The notes beneath the pieces are model-generated. The model ran no database searches, was not told the origin of the DNA, and worked only from the letters and a program-made list of their open reading frames with translations. A stretch of DNA of 64,000 nucleotides from Massilia sp. KIM. GTDB taxonomy: Bacteria > Pseudomonadota > Gammaproteobacteria > Burkholderiales > Burkholderiaceae_D. Position 1 is the first letter of the stretch. Every line of letters begins with the position of its first letter. Location of the stretch: contig NZ_MVAD01000003.1 in the NCBI RefSeq assembly GCF_002007115.1, positions 62,001 through 126,000 on the forward strand, written 5' to 3'. Below, piece by piece: positions 27,666-36,280 of the stretch. Both the position numbers and the translations under genes were made by a program.

Positions 27666-28115
27666 TTACTTCAGCACGGCGCGGAAGGTCACCTCGATCA
27701 ACTGCGAAGGAATCGCCAGGCGCGTCACGCCGATGAGGTTGCTTGCGCAGCGCGGTTGCGGTCGCCCGTACAGCTCCTTTCTCACCTTTCCGGCGGCCGC
27801 GAAGGCGGCGTCGACGTCCAGCACGTAGAGGGTCTCCTCGACCACGTCGTCCAGCGTGGCGCCAAATTCCGCCAGCAGGGAAATGGCGTTCAGGTAGGTC
27901 TGACGCATCTGCGCCTCCATGGTCGAAAAATCGACAGGCTTGCCGTTCTCGTCGAGCTCGGCGGGCGCGACCATCGCGCCGTCCTTGTCATGGCTGAGCT
28001 GGCCGGAAAGGTAAATCGTGTCCTTGACCTGGACGGCCTGGCAGTAGCCGAAGGCGTCTTCCCAGGCGACGCCATGATTGGCGATTTTCTTCTCGAGCGG
28101 GGCGGTGGTGTTCAT
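27666..28115 (-). CDS. RidA family protein (YjgF/YER057c/UK114)
   Basis: A 149-aa RidA-superfamily protein, which forms trimers and in the archetype hydrolyses reactive enamine/imine intermediates released by PLP enzymes. The pattern VKDTIYLSGQLSHD, the QMRQTYLNAISLLAEFGATLDDVVEETLYV helix-strand and the PRCASNLIGV segment with the conserved Arg are visible. It belongs to a subfamily with a longer N-terminus rather than RidA proper. It is convergent with the thioesterase gene, and AGGAG lies before its ATG. Confidence 0.88.
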   Translation of the reverse strand: MNTTAPLEKKIANHGVAWEDAFGYCQAVQVKDTIYLSGQLSHDKDGAMVAPAELDENGKPVDFSTMEAQMRQTYLNAISLLAEFGATLDDVVEETLYVLDVDAAFAAAGKVRKELYGRPQPRCASNLIGVTRLAIPSQLIEVTFRAVLK

Positions 28116-28227
28116 GGAACTCCTCAGGCGGGGTTGGTTGGACGAGATGAAGGAAACTGCATTGTGCGGTTAACATCCCCGGTCGGCTTGCATTTTTCTG
28201 CTCTTGTCGAGCAGGCGACGAAGGGCG

Positions 28228-28247
28228 AAAAAAGTTGGAACTTTTTT
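28228..28247 (+). promoter_or_regulatory. Palindrome with ECF-type -35 before sigma factor gene
   Basis: AAAAAAGTT and AACTTTTTT form a perfect 9-bp inverted repeat around a GG centre. The right half gives GGAACTTTTTT, which matches the GGAAC -35 core used by many ECF sigma factors. It lies 27 bp before the sigma factor ATG, so the transcript would be nearly leaderless if this is the -35. Autoregulation is inferred. Confidence 0.45.
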
Positions 28248-28273
28248 GCCGCCCCGGCGGAATACGGTTAAAG

Positions 28274-28876
28274 ATGAGCGCCATGACCACACCACCCGAC
28301 CAGCCAGATGCCGAATTGCTGCGCCAGATGCGCCTGGGGACCGCCGCCGCCTTCGCGGCGCTGTACCGGCGTCACCAGGGGCCGCTGTACCGTTTCGTGC
28401 TGCTGCGCTGCGGTTCGGCCGACACGGCCGCCGACATCGTGCAGGAAACCTTCATGGGACTGCTGACCGGCCGCTACGACTACGATCCGCTGCGCGGGCA
28501 GTTGCAGCACTTCCTGTTCGGGGTGGCGCGTAACCTGGCCTTGAAATGGGAGGAAGGACGTCGGCGCCATGCGGTGCTGCCGCCAGCCGGCGCGGACGAG
28601 GACGAGGAAGACGAGCTGGACATCGCCAGCGAAGACGACGGCCCCCTCGGGCGCCTGCTCGAGAACGAGGCCGCCGAGCAGGTGCGGCGCGCGCTGTCCC
28701 TGTTGCCGCCGCACTACCGCGACCCGGTCATCCTGTACGAACTGCACGAGCTGTCCTATCAGGAGATCGCGGCGGTGTGCCAGGTGGACATCGGCACCGT
28801 GCGCTCGCGCCTGGCGCGCGCCCGCGCGGCCCTGGCCAAGCGCCTGCAAGCCCTGCGCCCGGCCAGCGCCGCCTGA
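28274..28876 (+). CDS. ECF-type RNA polymerase sigma factor
   Basis: A 200-aa sigma-70 family protein with region 2 (about 15-90, with ADIVQETFMGL and the LFGVARNLAL segment) and region 4 (about 145-195, LSYQEIAAVCQVDIGTVRSRLARAR helix-turn-helix). Between them is a long acidic linker (DEDEEDELD) that is uncommon in the class. The next gene encodes a single-TM protein that may be its anti-sigma factor. Two near starts (28274 and 28283) are possible and neither has a strong ribosome site. A GGAAC-bearing palindrome lies just upstream, which suggests autoregulation. Confidence 0.88.
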   Translation: MSAMTTPPDQPDAELLRQMRLGTAAAFAALYRRHQGPLYRFVLLRCGSADTAADIVQETFMGLLTGRYDYDPLRGQLQHFLFGVARNLALKWEEGRRRHAVLPPAGADEDEEDELDIASEDDGPLGRLLENEAAEQVRRALSLLPPHYRDPVILYELHELSYQEIAAVCQVDIGTVRSRLARARAALAKRLQALRPASAA

Positions 28877-28897
28877 AGAACGAAGGAAGGAAATTCT

Positions 28898-29386
28898 ATG
28901 GAATCCAAGGACAAGCTGGACCCGCTGCTGGCCGCGCACTTCGACGCGCTGCGCGCCGGGCTGGCCGGACACGCGGCGCCGCGCTGCGTCGAGAAAGAGC
29001 TGATGCAGGCCTACGCCCGCCAGTTCCCGCCCAAGAGGCGCTGGTACCAGCGCCTGTCGCTGCCCCAGTGGGGCGCGGCCGGGGCGCTGTGTTCGCTCAC
29101 CGCCGTGGCGGTGCTGCTGGCGATGTCGCCGCACGACACCGTGACCGTCGGCGCGCCGCCGCTGGTGGGAGTGGACGGGGGCGCCGCCTTCATCGCCCTC
29201 GACACCCTGGAGCGCATCGAACGCGAGCCCGATACCCGTGTGGTCGAGGCCGACCTGCCGCAGGCCACCCTGGCCTCGCTCGGCCTGCCCGTCACGCCCG
29301 ACAACGCGGACCGCACGGTGCGCGCCGAAATGCTGGTGGCCGCCGACGGCCAGCCGCTGGCGGTGCGCCTGAGCGCCGCCAACTGA
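28898..29386 (+). CDS. Single-TM protein, candidate anti-sigma factor
   Basis: A 162-aa protein with a cytoplasmic N-terminal half (1-52), one TM helix (about 55-77, SLPQWGAAGALCSLTAVAVLLA) and a periplasmic C-terminal domain (about 80-162). Size, topology and position 21 bp behind the sigma factor gene fit an anti-sigma factor, but it lacks the HxxxCxxC zinc motif of the ZAS group. AAGGAAGG precedes the ATG. The function is inferred from topology and neighbours. Confidence 0.65.
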   Translation: MESKDKLDPLLAAHFDALRAGLAGHAAPRCVEKELMQAYARQFPPKRRWYQRLSLPQWGAAGALCSLTAVAVLLAMSPHDTVTVGAPPLVGVDGGAAFIALDTLERIEREPDTRVVEADLPQATLASLGLPVTPDNADRTVRAEMLVAADGQPLAVRLSAAN

Positions 29387-29407
29387 TTCACTACCAACGA
29401 GGATGCC

Positions 29408-30490
29408 ATGAAACACGAGAAGATCCTGATCGCCGCCCTGCTGGCCTGCGCCTTCGCCCCGGCCCTGGCCGAGGAAGCGGGAGAAGCCGAGGAACGCGCC
29501 GAGCGCCGCATCGTCACCCGCCTGGGCGACAGCCGCGACGAACTGGTCATCGCCAATGGATTGCCGATGGGCGGGGCCATCATCCAGCAGTCCCTCGGCC
29601 GGGCGGTCAAGAACGCGCCCTACAGCGCCCTGTCGGTGTCGGAACGCATCCAGCACCTGGCCGACGGCAACCAGATCGTCAACAAGACGGTGGCCATGAA
29701 CTACCGCGACAGCGCCGGCCGCACCCGTACCGAGGTGCGCGACGACGATGGCGAGGTCCGCGTGATCACGATCAATGATCCGGTCGAGGGGGTGCGCTAT
29801 GTGCTGCGTCCGGAGACGAAGACGGCGACCAAGGTCGGGAATCCCGGCGAGATCGCGCGCGCGGCTGCCGAGCAGGCCCGCGCCGCCGCCGAAAAGGCGC
29901 GTGCTTCGGCCGAACAGGGGCGTGTAGCTGGCGACCAGGCGCGGCTTGCAGCCGAGCAGGCGCGCCAGCGCATCGAACAGTTGCGCCGCGAGGGCAGGCT
30001 GCCGGAAGGCGGGCGTTTCATCGTCAAGGAAGTCGAACGCGGTGGCGAGCACAAGGACGTGCAGATCCGCGTCGCACAACCGATGCCCGGAGCGCCCTTC
30101 GCCCGGCCCGAGTTCACGACGCACATCGGCCCCATGATCGCCGGCGCATTCGGCGACGCCAAGTGGTCGGCCAAGGCGGTGAGCAAGGAGCTCGGCACGC
30201 GCGAGTTCTCCGGAGTGAAAGCACAGGGGCGCCAGCGCAGCTACGAGATTCCCGCCGGCGAGATCGGCAACCGCAACCCGATCACGGTCAGCAGCGAGAC
30301 CTGGAGCTCCCCGGAGCTGAGGGTGGTCGTGTACGACAAGCGCAGCGATCCGCGCAGCGGGGAGACGGTGTACCGGCTGGAAGACCTGAAGCGGGAAGAA
30401 CCGGCGGCGGCGCTGTTCACGGTGCCCTCGGACTACACGGTCAGGGATGTGATGACGCCGCCACGGACCGCGCTCAAGAAGACCGATTGA
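29408..30490 (+). CDS. Periplasmic protein with Ala/Glu/Arg coiled coil
   Basis: A 360-aa exported protein with a signal peptide (1-21, ending ALA). The first domain (about 25-140) has the ADGNQIV and NYRDSAGRTRTEVRDDDGE pattern and a DPVEGVRYVL strand, seen in periplasmic proteins of unknown function often linked to sigma factors. A helical stretch (about 145-195) repeats AAEQARAAAEKAR-like heptads and should form a coiled coil. A third beta-rich region follows, with RSYEIPAGEIGN. It is third in the sigma operon and ends at a strong terminator, so it may be the envelope sensor or the main target of the system (inference). Confidence 0.7.
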   Translation: MKHEKILIAALLACAFAPALAEEAGEAEERAERRIVTRLGDSRDELVIANGLPMGGAIIQQSLGRAVKNAPYSALSVSERIQHLADGNQIVNKTVAMNYRDSAGRTRTEVRDDDGEVRVITINDPVEGVRYVLRPETKTATKVGNPGEIARAAAEQARAAAEKARASAEQGRVAGDQARLAAEQARQRIEQLRREGRLPEGGRFIVKEVERGGEHKDVQIRVAQPMPGAPFARPEFTTHIGPMIAGAFGDAKWSAKAVSKELGTREFSGVKAQGRQRSYEIPAGEIGNRNPITVSSETWSSPELRVVVYDKRSDPRSGETVYRLEDLKREEPAAALFTVPSDYTVRDVMTPPRTALKKTD

Positions 30491-30524
30491 GGCCGGATCG
30501 ACAGGCGTAGCCCCGCAAACGAAT

Positions 30525-30552
30525 CGGCCCCGCACCAGCGGGGCCGAGTTTT
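30525..30552 (+). terminator. Terminator of the ECF sigma operon
   Basis: Stem CGGCCCCGC / GCGGGGCCG with a 4-nt loop, followed by AGTTTTA. It lies 35 bp after the third gene of the operon and before the convergent DUF3016 gene. Confidence 0.8.
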
Positions 30553-30585
30553 ATGGGGCGGGCGCAAGACCCGGGCAGTCCTGGG

Positions 30586-31077
30586 TCAGCTCCGGCGCTT
30601 CTGCAGGATGGCCTGGTCGAACCATTCCTGGATCATGCGCTTTTCATAACGCAGCGTGTCGCTGTCGGACCAGCGATTGATGCGCTGCAGGTAGCTCATG
30701 TCCGCCAGCTTCGCGTCGCCGCTGCGCAGCACCTGGCCGTCCTGGGTCAGGCTGTAGCGCAGGGTGATGATGGGCCAGTCGGCCATGCCCTTGAGCACGC
30801 GCAGGTCGCGTCCCGAACCACGGGTCGGATACTCGCGGCCCGCCAGGTCGATGTCGGTCACATCGATGGTCAGGTCCTGCCCCTGCGGCAAGTTCGCGCC
30901 CAGCTTGGTGAAATAATCGTTCAGGTTCTTCAGCACCTCTTCGCGCTCCCAGGGGGCGAAAGGCAGGTCGGAGAAGCGCTCCGACTCGATGTAGTTCACG
31001 GTGACGCCCGCCGACGCAGTCCCTGCGCCAAACGCGAGCAGGCCCGCCAGGGCCAATTTTGCTATCGACGATCTCAT
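30586..31077 (-). CDS. DUF3016 periplasmic protein
   Basis: A 163-aa exported protein (signal about 1-23, ending ASA) matching the DUF3016 family by the VNYIESERFSD start, the tract of Asp/Leu-rich strands and the late YLQRINRWSDSDTLRYEKRMIQEWFD helix. The function of the family is unknown. I chose ATG 31077 because AGGAGAGG lies 7 nt upstream and the signal begins there. It is convergent with the sigma operon. Confidence 0.85.
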   Translation of the reverse strand: MRSSIAKLALAGLLAFGAGTASAGVTVNYIESERFSDLPFAPWEREEVLKNLNDYFTKLGANLPQGQDLTIDVTDIDLAGREYPTRGSGRDLRVLKGMADWPIITLRYSLTQDGQVLRSGDAKLADMSYLQRINRWSDSDTLRYEKRMIQEWFDQAILQKRRS

Positions 31078-31234
31078 GGTCAAACCTCTCCTTCCTTTCG
31101 GCTTACGTTCAAAATATACGCCGCTTTGCCGCTGCGCGCCTGTCTTTAATCGTCGATTTTTTGTATCCAAACGTTAGGCTGCGCACACGCCGTTCCGCCC
31201 CCGGCGGCCGACAATACGGCAAGGGAGGTCAGCC

Positions 31235-31975
31235 GTGCCGGAAGGTCCATCACTCTACTTGCTGAAAGAGCAAATCCAGCGTTTCGCCGGGCAGGAGATC
31301 GTGCGCGCCGAGGGCAATACCTGGGCCATCGACACCACGCGCCTGGTCGGACAGCCTATCCTTTCCCTGCGCACCTGGGGCAAGCACCTGCTGATCGAGA
31401 CCCCGGCCATGGTCTTGCGCATCCACTTCCTGCTGTTCGGCACTTACCGCATCGACGAGCGGCGCGACAAGCCGGCCAGGCTCTCGCTCGGCATGGCCGA
31501 CGGCGGCGAGATGAATTTCTACGCCTGCTCGGTGAAGGAGATCGAGCGCGCCACCTTCGAGGCCTATGACTTCAGCGCCGACGTCATGTCGGACGAGTGG
31601 GACCCGAAGCGCGCCCGCAAGAAGCTGCGCGCCCGGCCCGACATGCTGGCCTGCGACGCCCTCCTCGACCAGGATATCTTCTCGGGCGTGGGCAACATCA
31701 TCAAGAACGAAGTGCTGTTCCGCATCCGCCTGCATCCGCTGTCCACCGTCGGCGCCCTGCCCGCGCCCAAGCTGCGCCAGCTGGTCGACGAAGCGCGCCA
31801 GTACAGCTTCGACTTCCTGGAATGGAAACGCCAGTACGTGCTCAAGCAGCATTGGCAGGCCCATGCCCAGCGCACCTGCCCGCGCTGCCAGATCCCGATG
31901 CACAAGGCCAAGCTGGGCTTGAGCGCCCGCCGCAGCTTCTGGTGCGAACGTTGCCAGAAGCGCTACGGCGCCTGA
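31235..31975 (+). CDS. Fpg/Nei family DNA glycosylase
   Basis: A 246-aa base-excision repair enzyme that removes oxidised bases and nicks the strand by beta/delta elimination. The processed N-terminus is P2-E3 (PEGP), the catalytic Pro-Glu pair. K50 (TWGKHLLI) is the conserved catalytic-loop Lys. A helix-two-turn-helix (LLDQDIFSGVGNIIKNE) and a C-terminal zinc finger with C215, C218, C237, C240 and R233 complete it. It is closer to endonuclease VIII than to MutM by its start. The start codon is GTG at 31235 with GGGAGG 6 nt upstream. It stands alone. Confidence 0.92.
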   Translation: MPEGPSLYLLKEQIQRFAGQEIVRAEGNTWAIDTTRLVGQPILSLRTWGKHLLIETPAMVLRIHFLLFGTYRIDERRDKPARLSLGMADGGEMNFYACSVKEIERATFEAYDFSADVMSDEWDPKRARKKLRARPDMLACDALLDQDIFSGVGNIIKNEVLFRIRLHPLSTVGALPAPKLRQLVDEARQYSFDFLEWKRQYVLKQHWQAHAQRTCPRCQIPMHKAKLGLSARRSFWCERCQKRYGA

Positions 31976-32100
31976 GCCAAACGGGTGCGTGCGCCGCTCC
32001 GCCATGCGGCAAAACGCCGGCCAGCACGGTGCAAGCTGCACCTTTATCCAGCCTGCATCGGTGATGTGACTTCTTTCGCCAACACTTTTAATATTGCCTG

Positions 32101-32129
32101 TTGTTAAGGATCATGAGCCATACTACAAT
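32101..32129 (+). promoter_or_regulatory. Sigma-70 promoter of the HD-GYP response regulator gene
   Basis: TTGTTA, a 17-bp spacer and TACAAT, giving a predicted start site about 65-70 bp before the ATG at 32204. Both hexamers differ from consensus by two bases or fewer, and the spacing is ideal. Confidence 0.55.
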
Positions 32130-32203
32130 CAACTTGACTACGGGCATCAGCCCAGGTAAATACGCGTCCCGCCAACCCGACACCCACGATATCGGAATCG
32201 TTT

Positions 32204-33709
32204 ATGTCCTTCCTCTCTTCCGCCACCCCCAAGCTGGCACCCTGGAAAGTGTTGTTGGTCGACGATGAACCGGACATCCATGACATCACCAAGCTGACCC
32301 TGTCGCGCTTCCGCCTCGACGGCCGTGCGCTGAGCTTCGTGCACGCCTACAGCGGCGCCGAGGCCAAGGAGGTGCTGGCGCGCGAGAAGGACATCGCGCT
32401 GGTGTTCCTGGACGTGGTGATGGAGCGCGAGGACAGCGGCCTGGAAGTGGCGCGCTGGATGCGCCAGGAGCTGGACAACCAGTTCACCCGCATCGTGCTG
32501 CGCACCGGCCAGCCGGGCCAGGCGCCGGAAGAGCGCGTGATCGTCGACTACGACATCAACGATTACAAGGAAAAGACCGAGCTCGACCGCACCAAGCTGT
32601 TCACCACCACCTTCGCCGCCCTGCGCGCCTACCGCGACATCATGAAGGTCGAGGAAGCGCGCCGCGTGCAGCAGAATTACCGCGAAGGCCTGGAGCGGGT
32701 GATCGCCGCCTCCAGCCATATTTTCCAGCAGCGCAACCTGAAGGATTTCGCCAACGGCCTGCTGCAGCAGGTGGTGGCCCTGCTGCGCCTGGAGCAGAGC
32801 ATGCTGCTGCGCCTGAAGGGCGCGAGCGTGATCACCGGCGAGAGCCAGTACGAGGTGCTGGCCCAGATCGGCGACCTGGGCGGCGAGGAAATCGGCCCGG
32901 ACCTGGTGGCCCAGCTCGACGACGCGCGCCACAACCGCATCTCGCGCCTGCATGGCGACACCTATGTCGGCTACTTCCCGAACAGCAGCGGCAAGGCTTC
33001 GCTGCTGGTGCTCAAGGGCGTGGAAGAAGTCTCGGAACTGGACGCCCAGTTGCTGGAAGTCTTCTGCTCGGGCGTGGCGATCGCCTTCGACAACATCCTG
33101 CTGAACCAGGAGATCACCGACACCCAGGCCGAGCTGATCCTGCGCCTGGGCGACGTGGTGGAATCGCGCTCCAACGAAGCCGGCAACCACGTGCGCCGCA
33201 TGTCCCAGGTCTGCCACCTGCTGGCCCAGGCGGCCGGCATGCCGGAAGAGGAAGTCGCGACCCTGATGCACGCCGCGCCGATGCACGACGTGGGCAAGAT
33301 CGCCACCCCGGACGCGGTGCTGCTCAAGCCGGGGCGCCTGAACGAGGAAGAGTGGGAAATCATGCGCCAGCACCCGACCGTGGGCCTGCAGATCCTGGAC
33401 GGTTCCTCGCGTCCGATCCTGAAGGCGGCGGCGGTGATCGCCCACCAGCACCACGAGAAATACGACGGCAGCGGCTATCCGCAGGGGCTCAAGGGCGAGG
33501 CGATCCACCCGTATGCGCGGATCGTGGCGGTGGCCGACGTGTTCGACGCGCTGAGCCACAAGCGCTGCTACAAGGACGCCTGGCCGGCCGAGAAGGTCAC
33601 CGAGCACCTGCGTGAGGTGGCGGGGCATCACCTCGATCCGTATTACGTCGACCTGCTCATCAAGAACATGGACAAGGCGCTGGAGATCAACCGGAACTGG
33701 CCGGATTAA
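32204..33709 (+). CDS. Response regulator with DUF3369 and HD-GYP domains
   Basis: A 501-aa cytoplasmic regulator with a receiver domain (about 13-140, phospho-acceptor D70 in VFLDVVM), a DUF3369 GAF-like middle domain (about 150-310) and an HD-GYP phosphodiesterase domain (about 315-495) with H361-D362, HHE at 416-418 and GYP at 424-426 intact. It should lower c-di-GMP when phosphorylated or dephosphorylated by a partner kinase. The GAF histidine kinase at 34088-36040 is convergent, separated only by repeats, and is the likely partner. A good promoter lies 75 bp upstream. Confidence 0.94.
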   Translation: MSFLSSATPKLAPWKVLLVDDEPDIHDITKLTLSRFRLDGRALSFVHAYSGAEAKEVLAREKDIALVFLDVVMEREDSGLEVARWMRQELDNQFTRIVLRTGQPGQAPEERVIVDYDINDYKEKTELDRTKLFTTTFAALRAYRDIMKVEEARRVQQNYREGLERVIAASSHIFQQRNLKDFANGLLQQVVALLRLEQSMLLRLKGASVITGESQYEVLAQIGDLGGEEIGPDLVAQLDDARHNRISRLHGDTYVGYFPNSSGKASLLVLKGVEEVSELDAQLLEVFCSGVAIAFDNILLNQEITDTQAELILRLGDVVESRSNEAGNHVRRMSQVCHLLAQAAGMPEEEVATLMHAAPMHDVGKIATPDAVLLKPGRLNEEEWEIMRQHPTVGLQILDGSSRPILKAAAVIAHQHHEKYDGSGYPQGLKGEAIHPYARIVAVADVFDALSHKRCYKDAWPAEKVTEHLREVAGHHLDPYYVDLLIKNMDKALEINRNWPD

Positions 33710-33774
33710 GGGGAAGCCCGCCTGGAGCTCCCACATTTCGCGTACCGCCTGCTCCTCGTCTCACCCACTAACCC

Positions 33775-33890
33775 GTAAACGTCATCCCGGCGAAGGCCGG
33801 GATCCAAGTTCCTTCGCGTCGCCACTAGCTCAAACCTGAGTGGCTACGCTGGCAAACTTGGATCCCGGCCTTCGCCGGGATGACGTTTAC
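33775..33890. repeat. Long palindromic repeat, copy 2
   Basis: Perfect 36-bp arms (33775-33810 and 33855-33890) around a 44-bp loop. The arm core is ATCCCGGCGAAGGCCGGGAT, followed by CCAAGTT on the loop side and ending in GTTTAC outside. It is the most perfect of three copies in the window. It sits 65 bp after the response regulator stop and would fold as a very stable hairpin in either transcript. Confidence 0.9.
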
Positions 33891-34071
33891 AAGGCGCTGG
33901 CCGAAAGTAAGGCGCTGGCCGAAAGTAAGGCGCTGGCCGAAAGTAAGGCGCTGGCCGAAAGCAAGGCGCTGGCCGAGAGCAAGGCGCTGGCCGAAAGCGA
34001 GGCGCTGGCCGAGAGAAAGTCGCGGGCCGAAAGCTACCGCGGCGGGCCGAAAGCAAGCGCGGGCCGAAACC
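33891..34071. repeat. 18-bp tandem repeat array
   Basis: The unit AAGGCGCTGGCCGAAAGT is repeated head to tail: three identical copies (33891-33944), then four with one to three changes (33945-34016), then about three decayed, partly length-changed copies up to 34071. The gradient from exact to decayed runs away from the palindrome. Because 18 is a multiple of three, the plus strand would read KALAES repeats and the minus strand FGQRL-type repeats. It is a VNTR-like locus. Confidence 0.92.
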
Positions 34072-34087
34072 GGCGCTGCCTTGCCCC

Positions 34088-36040
34088 TCAAGCCGCGATC
34101 TTCTCCTTGCGCTGCGAACGCGGAAAGCGCAAGTGATACTGCAGCCCCTTCCCCGGCGCACTCTCCACCCGCACCGTGCCGCCCAGCGCCCCGGTCACCA
34201 GGTTGTACAGGATGTGCGCCCCAAGTCCGCTGCCGCCGGTCCCGCGCTTGGTGGTGAAGAAGGGATCGAACAACTTGTCCAGCGTGTCCTTGTCCATCCC
34301 CGCCCCGTCGTCGGCGTAGTCGAAGCACACCACCTCGCCCTCCAGCCCCACGCGGATGGCGATGGTGCCGGCCTGCTCGCGCTCGAAGCCGTGCACCAGC
34401 GAATTCACCACCATGTTGGTGACGATCTGCGACACCGCCCCCGGGAAGCTGTCCAGCACCAGGTCCTTCGGGCACGCCAGCTCCACCTTCACCGGCCGGC
34501 CCTTGAGCTTGGGCTGGAGCGAGAGCAGCACCTCGTTCAGGTAGCCGTGCAGGTTGAAGCTGCGGATGTCGTCCGAGGACTGGTCCACCGCCACCTGCTT
34601 GAAGCTGCGCACCAGGGCCGCCGCGCGCTGGGTGTTGGTGGTCAGGATGCGCAGCGACTGGTCGACGATGTCGAAGAAGCCGTTCAGGCTGTCCTCCGTC
34701 ATCTCCCCCGCCGCCAGCTCTTCGCGGGTGAGCTTGAGCTCCTGCACCAGGTGGCTGGTCGCCGTCACGCAGATGCCCAAGGGGGTGTTGATCTCGTGCG
34801 CCACGCCCGCCACCAGCCGGCCCAGCGAGGCCAGCTTCTCCTGGCGCACCAGCTCCGACTGCGCCTCCTGCAGCGCATGCAGCGCTTCGTTCAGGGCCGC
34901 GTTCTGCTCTTCCAGCCGCTCCTTGGTCTTGCGGATCGCGCGGTCGGCCTGCATGCGCGCGATCGCCACCGCCACGTGGCTGGCCATGAAGGCCAGCAGG
35001 TCGAGGTCGGCCTTGGTGTACACCACCGCCGGATCGTAGCTCTGCACCACCAGCACGCCATAGGGCTTTTCGTGCACCAGCATCGGCGCCCCCATCCAGC
35101 TCGCGATCTCGGTGTTGCCCAGGGGCTCGCGCACCAGGCCGCTCGCTGCCAGGCGCTGGAAGCTGCCGGCGTCGTGCAACTGCGCCTGCTTGCTGGCGAG
35201 GACGTAGGAACACATGGCCTTGCCGAAGGGGAAGCGCTGCAGCGGCGCTTCCTTGTCCTTCTGGTCGACGAAGTACGGAATGCTGATCTCCTCCGTCTCC
35301 GGGTGGTAGAGGGCGATCAGGAAGTTCTCGGCCACCATCAGCTCGCCGATGATGCGGTGCAGGCTGGCCGACAGCACATCGGTGTCGAGCGCCTGGGCCG
35401 ACAGGCTGGCGATCTGGTACAGCGCATGCTGCACCTGTTCCGCGCGGCGCCGCTCGCTCACTTCGATCGCCAGCGCGGCCGTGCGTTCCTGCACCGCGCG
35501 CTCCAGCCGGTCCATGCTCTGCAGGCCCTGCAGCGCGTTGGAGACGTGGTTGGCGATCAGGGCGAACAGGGCCTGGTCTTCCTCGCTGTAGGTCACGCCC
35601 TTGTCATAGCTCTGGATCACGATCGCGCCCAGGGCCTGGTGGTTCTGGTCCAGCAGCGGGCAGCCCATCCAGTGCTCGGCGGCGCTGCCGCTGCCCCAGC
35701 GCATGCCTTCGCTTTCGCGCGCGGCGAAGTCGTCGGCGGTGATGACCAGGGTGCGGCGGTTCAGCAGCACCCAGGCGGTGGGCGATTGCTCCGGGGACGC
35801 CAGGCGGATGCGCTCGTCCGGGTCGGGCGGGGCGTCGGCTTCGTCGACGAAGTAGACGAAGCGCACGCTGCCGTCCTCGCGGTCGGCCAGGGCGACGTAA
35901 AAGTTGGCCGCGTACATGATGCGGCCCAGCGCGCGGTGCACCGCAGCGATGAATTCGGTGATGTCGCTGCAGCTGGTCGACATCTGCCCGATCTCGAGCA
36001 GCATCGACTGGACCGCTTCCAGCCGGTCAAGACGTTCCAT
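34088..36040 (-). CDS. GAF-GAF sensor histidine kinase
   Basis: A 650-aa soluble kinase. Two GAF domains (about 20-165 and 210-365) are linked and followed by coiled coils, then a dimerisation domain with the phospho-acceptor H415 (GVAHEINTPLG) and a HATPase domain (about 515-640) with N-box (NMVVNSLVHG), DDGAGMD and GGSGLGAHI boxes. No TM helix is visible, so it senses a cytoplasmic small molecule or another protein. It lacks a receiver and is convergent with the DUF3369/HD-GYP regulator, its likely partner. GGGGAAG lies before ATG 36040. Confidence 0.92.
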   Translation of the reverse strand: MERLDRLEAVQSMLLEIGQMSTSCSDITEFIAAVHRALGRIMYAANFYVALADREDGSVRFVYFVDEADAPPDPDERIRLASPEQSPTAWVLLNRRTLVITADDFAARESEGMRWGSGSAAEHWMGCPLLDQNHQALGAIVIQSYDKGVTYSEEDQALFALIANHVSNALQGLQSMDRLERAVQERTAALAIEVSERRRAEQVQHALYQIASLSAQALDTDVLSASLHRIIGELMVAENFLIALYHPETEEISIPYFVDQKDKEAPLQRFPFGKAMCSYVLASKQAQLHDAGSFQRLAASGLVREPLGNTEIASWMGAPMLVHEKPYGVLVVQSYDPAVVYTKADLDLLAFMASHVAVAIARMQADRAIRKTKERLEEQNAALNEALHALQEAQSELVRQEKLASLGRLVAGVAHEINTPLGICVTATSHLVQELKLTREELAAGEMTEDSLNGFFDIVDQSLRILTTNTQRAAALVRSFKQVAVDQSSDDIRSFNLHGYLNEVLLSLQPKLKGRPVKVELACPKDLVLDSFPGAVSQIVTNMVVNSLVHGFEREQAGTIAIRVGLEGEVVCFDYADDGAGMDKDTLDKLFDPFFTTKRGTGGSGLGAHILYNLVTGALGGTVRVESAPGKGLQYHLRFPRSQRKEKIAA

Positions 36041-36280
36041 TGCTTCCCCATGTAAAAGCGTAATTCCTTGCGGAAATAGTACCAGCTTGCCTCCTCCAGA
36101 GGGAGATTGTCGGCGCCGGCTGTCGCTTTTCGACCTTTAACCCGGGTCAATTCCCACCGATCAGCTTCCTCCTAAAATGGCTTTACAGCCCGGAGTCCGT
36201 CGTGCGTTTCGCGTCTTGTCCATGCTCTAACAGGGTGCCGCCCACGATTGGGGTCCGGCAGGGGCCATCTGTTCTCATCA

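Larger units (their letters stand above)
33710..34087. other. Repeat-filled gap between regulator and kinase genes
   Basis: A 378-bp region without a gene between two convergent stops. It holds about 65 bp of plain sequence, a 116-bp palindromic element (33775-33890), an 18-bp tandem array (33891-34071) that begins at the very next base, and 16 bp up to the kinase stop. Reading frames stay open through the array on both strands because the unit is a multiple of three, but none has conserved flanks or a ribosome site. Confidence 0.8.

Noticed and set aside
33891..34071. CRISPR array
   Set aside because: Units are directly adjacent with no spacers and no cas genes are near.
33840..34136. A 98-codon frame with KALAES repeats
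   Set aside because: The frame is open only because the 18-bp unit is a multiple of three. It starts inside the palindrome without a ribosome site, and the other strand is equally open.
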